A stretch of DNA of 64,000 nucleotides, taken from a bacterium. Its GTDB lineage: Bacteria; Armatimonadota; JACIXR01. A model generated the notes under the pieces. The model had not been told where the DNA came from. It searched no databases and worked only from the letters and a program-made list of their open reading frames with translations. Shown here piece after piece: positions 59,606-64,000 of this stretch. The first letter of the stretch is position 1; the number at the start of each line of letters is the position of its first letter. The DNA is taken from assembly GCA_014360495.1 (NCBI GenBank), contig JACIXR010000001.1, positions 124,001 through 188,000 on the forward strand. The letters run 5' to 3'. The position numbers and the translations under genes are program-made.

Positions 59606-60734
59606 TTTATATGAGATAATAGAGAAAGGCGTTAAAATGCGAGCTTCTGATATTCTCCTAAAGGTCGCCAATAAACCTGTTGCACGGGTTGACGGCGACC
59701 TAAAAGTGATGGAGGATTTTGACATCTTCTATCAGGAAGATTTAAGGGATATAGCGCAGAATATAATCTACTCGGCAAGCAGGGAAATTCTCCTTCAGTT
59801 TCGCGACCCCGCCAACGCTCCCGAGTATATAAAGCGTCTGGGAGACGAGCGCGTAGAGGCGCTTGAAAGGGGGAGAGAATTAGACCTCGTTTTCTCTATA
59901 CGGGACCTCGCAAGGATTAGGGCAAACCTCTTTATGCAGAGAGGAAGCATAGCTATTGCAATCCGTCTCATTCCCCTTGCTATCCCCTCAATTGAACAGT
60001 TGAACCTTCCCTCTTCACTGAAGGACCTCGTTGCTCAGAAGCAGGGGCTCATAATCGTTACGGGTCCAACCGGTTCGGGGAAATCCACGACTATCGCCTC
60101 TTTAATTGAGCATATCAATCAGACGAGAGAGGCTCATATAATCACTATAGAAGACCCCATTGAATATATTTTTGAAGATAAGAAGGCGGTAATCTGTCAG
60201 AGAGAGGTGGGTAAGGACACAGCATCTTATGAGTCGGCATTAAGAAGCGTCTTAAGGGAAAGCCCCGATGTGATAATGATAGGTGAAATGCGGGATGCCG
60301 AGACGATGAGCGTTGCGATGATGGCTGCTGAGATGGGTCATCTCGTTTTGACCACCCTCCATACAATCTCCGCTCCCTCTGTGGTTGACCGCATCGTGCA
60401 CAGCTTCCCACCTCATCAAAGCAATCAGATATACGAGCAATTGTCCAATACCCTTGTGGGAGTAATCGCTCAGCGGTTGCTCAAGCATGCTTCAGGGGTT
60501 GGACGCATACCCGCAGTTGAGATTATGACAGCTTCGCCAACTGTGAAAAAGCTTATAGAGGAAGGAAGGACGGGAGAGCTTTACTCCACCATTAAAGAGG
60601 GAAGCCATTACGGTATGATAACGATGAATCAATCCCTCGCTTCTTTATACCTGCGAGGATTGATAACTCTGGAGGAGGCGGAGGCGGCTTCTCCCAATAA
60701 GGTGGAATTTCGTCAGCTGATAAAGAAGCAATAA
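59598..60734 (+). CDS. pilT: type IV pilus retraction ATPase PilT
   Basis: 378 residues. Walker A GPTGSGKST (156-164), Asp box TIEDPIEYIF, Walker B with IGEMRDAETM, and His box GHLVLTTLHTISA. The C-terminal part has AEIMTASPTVKKLIEEGR-type sequence (VEIMTASPTVKKL), typical of PilT rather than PilB. About 30 extra residues (about 65-95) lengthen the N-terminal domain. It powers pilus retraction. It lies 24 kb from the rest of the pilus genes, attached to the arginine operon. Confidence 0.92.
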   Translation: MDNLYEIIEKGVKMRASDILLKVANKPVARVDGDLKVMEDFDIFYQEDLRDIAQNIIYSASREILLQFRDPANAPEYIKRLGDERVEALERGRELDLVFSIRDLARIRANLFMQRGSIAIAIRLIPLAIPSIEQLNLPSSLKDLVAQKQGLIIVTGPTGSGKSTTIASLIEHINQTREAHIITIEDPIEYIFEDKKAVICQREVGKDTASYESALRSVLRESPDVIMIGEMRDAETMSVAMMAAEMGHLVLTTLHTISAPSVVDRIVHSFPPHQSNQIYEQLSNTLVGVIAQRLLKHASGVGRIPAVEIMTASPTVKKLIEEGRTGELYSTIKEGSHYGMITMNQSLASLYLRGLITLEEAEAASPNKVEFRQLIKKQ

Positions 60735-60746
60735 AATTTAACCCAT

Positions 60747-61493
60747 ATGTCGTCCTTCGTTCACTTCCCTTCCAGTGAGCCAGAGCTGGAAGAGGTGGAG
60801 ATAGTATACCATAAGCTTCCAGATAACATCGTCATTACCGCCGTGCTTATCTCAGACCTTCATATAAGAAGTGCAAGTAATTTGCCCGCCATCTTTTACA
60901 AAGTGGAAAAGCTTTCCCCCTCTTTCGTCTTTCTCTTGGGCGACAACTTCGCTAAAATCACAATAAAGAAGGTAAGAGAGTTCATAAATCTATTCGGACT
61001 GCTTAATCCACCCCTCGGCAAATTCGCTATTTTAGGGAATGGAGACGAAGAGGAACTTTTCCTTTCTATCTTCAACAAAGCGGGGGTTCATTTATTGAAA
61101 AATGAATATTTCCTTGTAAACATGGAGTCGTTGCAAATTCTTTTGGCTGGGGTTGATTTTAAGGCGGAAAGAATCTCCAATCTCCTCGCCTCCCTTCCTC
61201 CTTCAGACCTCTCAATTTTGCTTTCCCATAGACCAGATGTAATCCTTTCACAGGGCGATTGGAGAAAGATTGACCTCGTTCTAAGTGGGCATACCCATGG
61301 TGGTCAAATAAGATTGCCCTTTATCGGACCTTTATTCACTAAGAGCAGGCTACCAAGGAGATATTCGCAAGGTCTTTCTTCTTTTGGACATTTATATCTT
61401 TATGTTTCTCGCGGAATAGGGGAGACTAAAATACCGATTCGCTTCTTCTGTCCTCCAGAAATAACCTTACTGAAAATAAAGGGCAATAAATGA
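60747..61493 (+). CDS. YaeI-like metallophosphoesterase with altered metal motif
   Basis: 248 residues. Calcineurin-like motifs: DLH (37-39), GDN (65-67), SHRPD, and GHTHGGQ (181-187). The third motif, GNH(D/E) in the family, reads GNGD (97-100), so the catalytic His is lost. Such proteins act on UDP-diacylglucosamine-like lipids or other phosphoesters. It follows pilT on the same strand with a 12-base gap and meets rsmG tail to tail. Confidence 0.82.
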   Translation: MSSFVHFPSSEPELEEVEIVYHKLPDNIVITAVLISDLHIRSASNLPAIFYKVEKLSPSFVFLLGDNFAKITIKKVREFINLFGLLNPPLGKFAILGNGDEEELFLSIFNKAGVHLLKNEYFLVNMESLQILLAGVDFKAERISNLLASLPPSDLSILLSHRPDVILSQGDWRKIDLVLSGHTHGGQIRLPFIGPLFTKSRLPRRYSQGLSSFGHLYLYVSRGIGETKIPIRFFCPPEITLLKIKGNK

Positions 61494-61494
61494 T

Positions 61495-62202
61495 TTAAAG
61501 CGGACGTTTGGCTGGAATGCCCGCTCTACGAGGATAATTTTCGGGAGTCTCCCTTTCCTTAAACACAAAAAGAAACATTCGCTTCTCCTCAACGAAGGGA
61601 AGTATGGTTCCCTTTACATCTAAAACCTTTCCCCCTAAGATAGAGAGCGCTCTTCTTGATTCTTTTAGTTCTTCCTCAAGCTTTGGCCCCTTATAGGCTA
61701 TGAAAAAACCACCAACTTTTAGAAATGGCAGGCTATATTCAAGTAAAACAGGGAGAGGAGCTACCGCTCTCGCAACAGCCAAGCTAAATCTCTCTCTATA
61801 TTGAGGGTTTCTTCCCAAATCCTCAGCCCTACCCTCCAAAATCTCAAAATCCATTTTCAATTTCTCCCTTATATGTTTTAAGAAAAGTATCCTCTTTTTG
61901 TTGGCTTCAAGGAGATGAAGGGAAAAGGAGGGATTGAAGATTTTCAAAGGGATACCGGGTAACCCTGCACCGCTCCCAATATCTATCAAATTCCCCTCTT
62001 TTATGGGAAAGAAAGGCAAGGGAAGGAGGGAATCAATAAAATGATAAATAACTATTTCCCGCTCGCTCTCGTAAGCGGTGAGGTTGAACTTCTTGTTCCA
62101 GATTTGAAGCTCCCGCAGATAGATATGGAATAGCTTTTCCTTATCTTTCTCTAATTGTCCAAGTCCTATATCGGTAACGACACTTCTGAGAAGCGAGAGC
62201 AA
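61495..62202 (-). CDS. rsmG: 16S rRNA (guanine527-N7)-methyltransferase RsmG
   Basis: 235 residues. IWNKKFNLTAYESEREIVIYHFIDSLLPL and the SAM loop DIGSGAGLPGIPLKI are typical. ARAVAPLPVLLEYSLPFLKVGG and the tail YPRRAGIPAKRPL complete the family pattern. It modifies G527 in the 530 loop of 16S rRNA; loss gives streptomycin resistance in other bacteria. TTG start five bases after the stop of the small upstream gene. Confidence 0.94.
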   Translation of the reverse strand: MLSLLRSVVTDIGLGQLEKDKEKLFHIYLRELQIWNKKFNLTAYESEREIVIYHFIDSLLPLPFFPIKEGNLIDIGSGAGLPGIPLKIFNPSFSLHLLEANKKRILFLKHIREKLKMDFEILEGRAEDLGRNPQYRERFSLAVARAVAPLPVLLEYSLPFLKVGGFFIAYKGPKLEEELKESRRALSILGGKVLDVKGTILPFVEEKRMFLFVFKERETPENYPRRAGIPAKRPL

Positions 62203-62206
62203 GTCT

Positions 62207-62494
62207 TCAAGCTATCTCTATAGTTATAGGACTCCTCTCTTCGTTTCCCTTGCTATCTCTCGCTACGAGATAAACTGTGTAGGAACCAGGTGGTGCGTCG
62301 TAAGGGATGTTTCCCTCTAAGACGAATAAATCCTCGCCCCTTCTATCTGCCCAGAGTCTATTCCCCATTGGGTCAATAACGAATACTTCTACAATGTTAC
62401 CCTCATCAGAGGTTATCTTGCATTCACCCCTTCCCCAGTATCCCCTTTTTAAGGGGAAGGGTTCAATCTTCAAATTGCTGATATTTATAGCCAT
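62207..62494 (-). CDS. small beta-sandwich protein of unknown function
   Basis: 95 residues from ATG 62494, chosen because AGGAGGTG (62501-62508) is well placed. The sequence alternates strands (GYWGRGECKITSDEGNIVEVFVID, GNIPYDAPPGSYTVYLVARD, EERSPITIEIA) like an Ig or FlgD-type fold. No signal peptide. It lies between an ABC exporter and rsmG. No named family recognised. Confidence 0.6.
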   Translation of the reverse strand: MAINISNLKIEPFPLKRGYWGRGECKITSDEGNIVEVFVIDPMGNRLWADRRGEDLFVLEGNIPYDAPPGSYTVYLVARDSKGNEERSPITIEIA

Positions 62495-62506
62495 AAAGGA
62501 CACCTC

Positions 62507-64000
62507 CTATATTAATTCTAATTTCTCGCCCATTTGGAGTGAATAGAGTTTTGCATAAAGCCCATTTAATCTAATCAGTTCCTCGTGGCTTCCTTCCTCC
62601 AAGATTTTTCCATCATAGAGAACGAAGATTTTATCCACTGACCGGACGGTGGATAAGCGGTGTGCTATTATAATAGCTGTTCTTCCCTCAAAAAGTCTTT
62701 GCATTGCCTCATATATTTTGAATTCCGTTTCGGAGTCAAGAGAGGAGGTCGCCTCATCAAGGATAAGGATAGGAGGTTTGCGGAGGAAAGCCCTTGCAAG
62801 AGCGATTCTTTGCCTCTCACCACCGGATAGTTGAGCACCTCTTTCTCCCAGAATCGTGTCGTAGCCCTGTGGAAGATTGATGATGAAATCGTGGGCGTTT
62901 GCCAATTTCGCCGCCTCTATAATCTCCTCCTCGCTCGCTCCCAGCTTACCTATGGCTATGTTCTCCCTCACTGTTCCCGAGAATATTATCGTCTCCTGGG
63001 GAACAGCTGCTATGAATTTGCGTAGAGAGGCGGGTTTAATCTTCTTCAAGTTTATGCCATCAAGATAAATCTCCCCTTCTTGTGGGTCATAGAGACGGAG
63101 AAGAAGGGCAGCTAACGTGGACTTGCCCGCTCCCGTAGGTCCTACGATGGCTACTTTCTCTCCCGCCTTTATATGAATGTTTATTCCTTTCAAAACTTCC
63201 TCCCCGGTATAGGTAAAGCTTACATTGGAAAAAATGATATCGCCTTTCACTTCCTTTAACTCAATCGTTCCCTTTGCCAATTCCAACTCTTTTGGTTCAG
63301 CTAAAACCTGGAAAATCCTTTCGCTTGCTCCCAAAGCGGATTGAAGGTTAGCCCATGTGTTGGAGAAAAGTGCGACTTGTTCAATTACCAAAGCCATATA
63401 CCATATGAAGGCTACGAGCCCGCCAGGGGTGAGACGATTATTTATCACGAGAAAGCTCCCATATCCTAAGGCGCCTAAGAAGGGAACGGCTCCACCGAAA
63501 AGGCCGAGAGAGGCCATAATCGCCCTGTATCTAGCGTTTTTGAGCACAGTATCTATGAATTCTCTGCTCACAGCTTCAAGCTTTTGTAATGTGAACTTCT
63601 CCAAGAGGAAAGCTTTTACAACAAGGATTCCGCTGAGAGTATCCTGGACAAGCGATGTCATCTCTCCCAATTTCTCCTGCATAGCCCTAGCCTTATCCTT
63701 GACCTTTTTGCCCAGAGGGGTGGCAACGATAACGAAGACGGGGATGAACAGGGCGATGAAGAGCGATAGCCTCAAATTTATAGTAAGCATAAGAACGAAT
63801 CCACCGATTAGAAGAAGGGGTTGGCGAATGAGGTTTATTATTTCGGAGGTTAGAAGGTTTTGCACTGTTCCCACATCGTTCATAAGGCGGGAAACCATAT
63901 CTCCTGTGTGGGTTTTCTGAAAATAGCGGAAGGAAGTGTTTTGTAGGTGGTCAAAAAGGGTTATTCTCATGTTCGTGCTGACATTTGCCCCTAAATAGGC
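62507..64000 (-). CDS. ABC exporter, MsbA-like fused permease-ATPase (5' end outside the window)
   Basis: The frame is open to the window edge, so the ATG at 63970 is internal; the first visible residues AYLGANVSTNMRITLFDHLQ match the end of the second membrane helix. It shows the rest of the membrane domain, then the ATPase domain: Walker A GPTGAGKSTL, Q-loop VPQETIIFSG, signature LSGGERQRIALARA, Walker B ILILDEATSSLD and H-loop AHRLSTVR. About 498 residues are visible of about 580. Likely exports lipid or lipopolysaccharide core, or a drug. Its stop overlaps the ribosome site of the next gene. Confidence 0.92.
   Translation of the reverse strand, partial: AYLGANVSTNMRITLFDHLQNTSFRYFQKTHTGDMVSRLMNDVGTVQNLLTSEIINLIRQPLLLIGGFVLMLTINLRLSLFIALFIPVFVIVATPLGKKVKDKARAMQEKLGEMTSLVQDTLSGILVVKAFLLEKFTLQKLEAVSREFIDTVLKNARYRAIMASLGLFGGAVPFLGALGYGSFLVINNRLTPGGLVAFIWYMALVIEQVALFSNTWANLQSALGASERIFQVLAEPKELELAKGTIELKEVKGDIIFSNVSFTYTGEEVLKGINIHIKAGEKVAIVGPTGAGKSTLAALLLRLYDPQEGEIYLDGINLKKIKPASLRKFIAAVPQETIIFSGTVRENIAIGKLGASEEEIIEAAKLANAHDFIINLPQGYDTILGERGAQLSGGERQRIALARAFLRKPPILILDEATSSLDSETEFKIYEAMQRLFEGRTAIIIAHRLSTVRSVDKIFVLYDGKILEEGSHEELIRLNGLYAKLYSLQMGEKLELI

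Overview
This window is chromosomal DNA from a diderm, probably thermophilic bacterium. The type IV pilus secretin (PilQ) with its PilM/N/O/P-like partners points to an outer membrane. The proteins are rich in Glu, Lys, Arg and Ile, and arginine is mostly coded by AGG/AGA, as is common in thermophiles. The mix of ThyX, a two-gene SufBC system and many unusual secreted glycosidases resembles deep-branching saccharolytic lineages such as Armatimonadota. That placement is inference; no rRNA or tRNA gene was seen to confirm it.

Layout. 1-2034: 5' end of dapA (minus) and the lipid II flippase murJ. 2035-4860: an eroded glycosidase fragment, an amino-acid dehydrogenase with sfsA, and an interrupted ORF. 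4829-24549: a 20-kb polysaccharide-utilisation locus. It has two divergent operons that leave a shared promoter region at 16482-16682. Leftward: a GHL6-like enzyme, a GH42-like enzyme, a GH36 alpha-galactosidase, another TIM-barrel enzyme, then a 59-residue protein and a DUF4838/LamG protein. Rightward: a GH141-like beta-helix protein, the CstA transporter, a GH50-like enzyme and a second GHL6-like enzyme. 24543-28856: thyX, a decayed or repeat-bearing spacer, then an ECF sigma / zinc anti-sigma / RseB-like sensor operon followed by ispG. 28871-35755: a bidirectional terminator and a leftward pilus operon (pilM, pilN, pilO, pilP-like, an STN/Gly-Tyr protein, pilQ) with unusual Met-Gly-Pro and Gly-Tyr low-complexity segments. 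35818-38856: rarA, tsaE, tsaB, rimI. 39021-42883: an isolated phage head cassette (protease/scaffold, decoration protein, major capsid protein, three related small proteins, DUF1320 connector) with no portal, terminase, tail or integrase in the window. 42898-43954: related small membrane proteins and decayed ORFs. 43955-50859: a polysaccharide tyrosine autokinase, a sugar GHMP kinase, a parvulin, and the operon sufC-sufB-carboxypeptidase-regulatory-domain protein. 50864-64000: a GH38 alpha-mannosidase, an Eis-like acetyltransferase, argD-argF-argG-argH-pilT, a phosphoesterase, rsmG, a small beta-sandwich protein and the 3' part of an ABC exporter.

How the genes fit together. The glycosidases would break down galactose-, mannose- and fucose- or uronate-containing glycans outside and inside the cell. 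The pilus genes, distant pilT, and the Wzc-like kinase serve surface attachment and exopolysaccharide. Several promoters can be read as TTGxxx-16/17-TAxxxT and sit at operon heads. They also helped to correct start codons.
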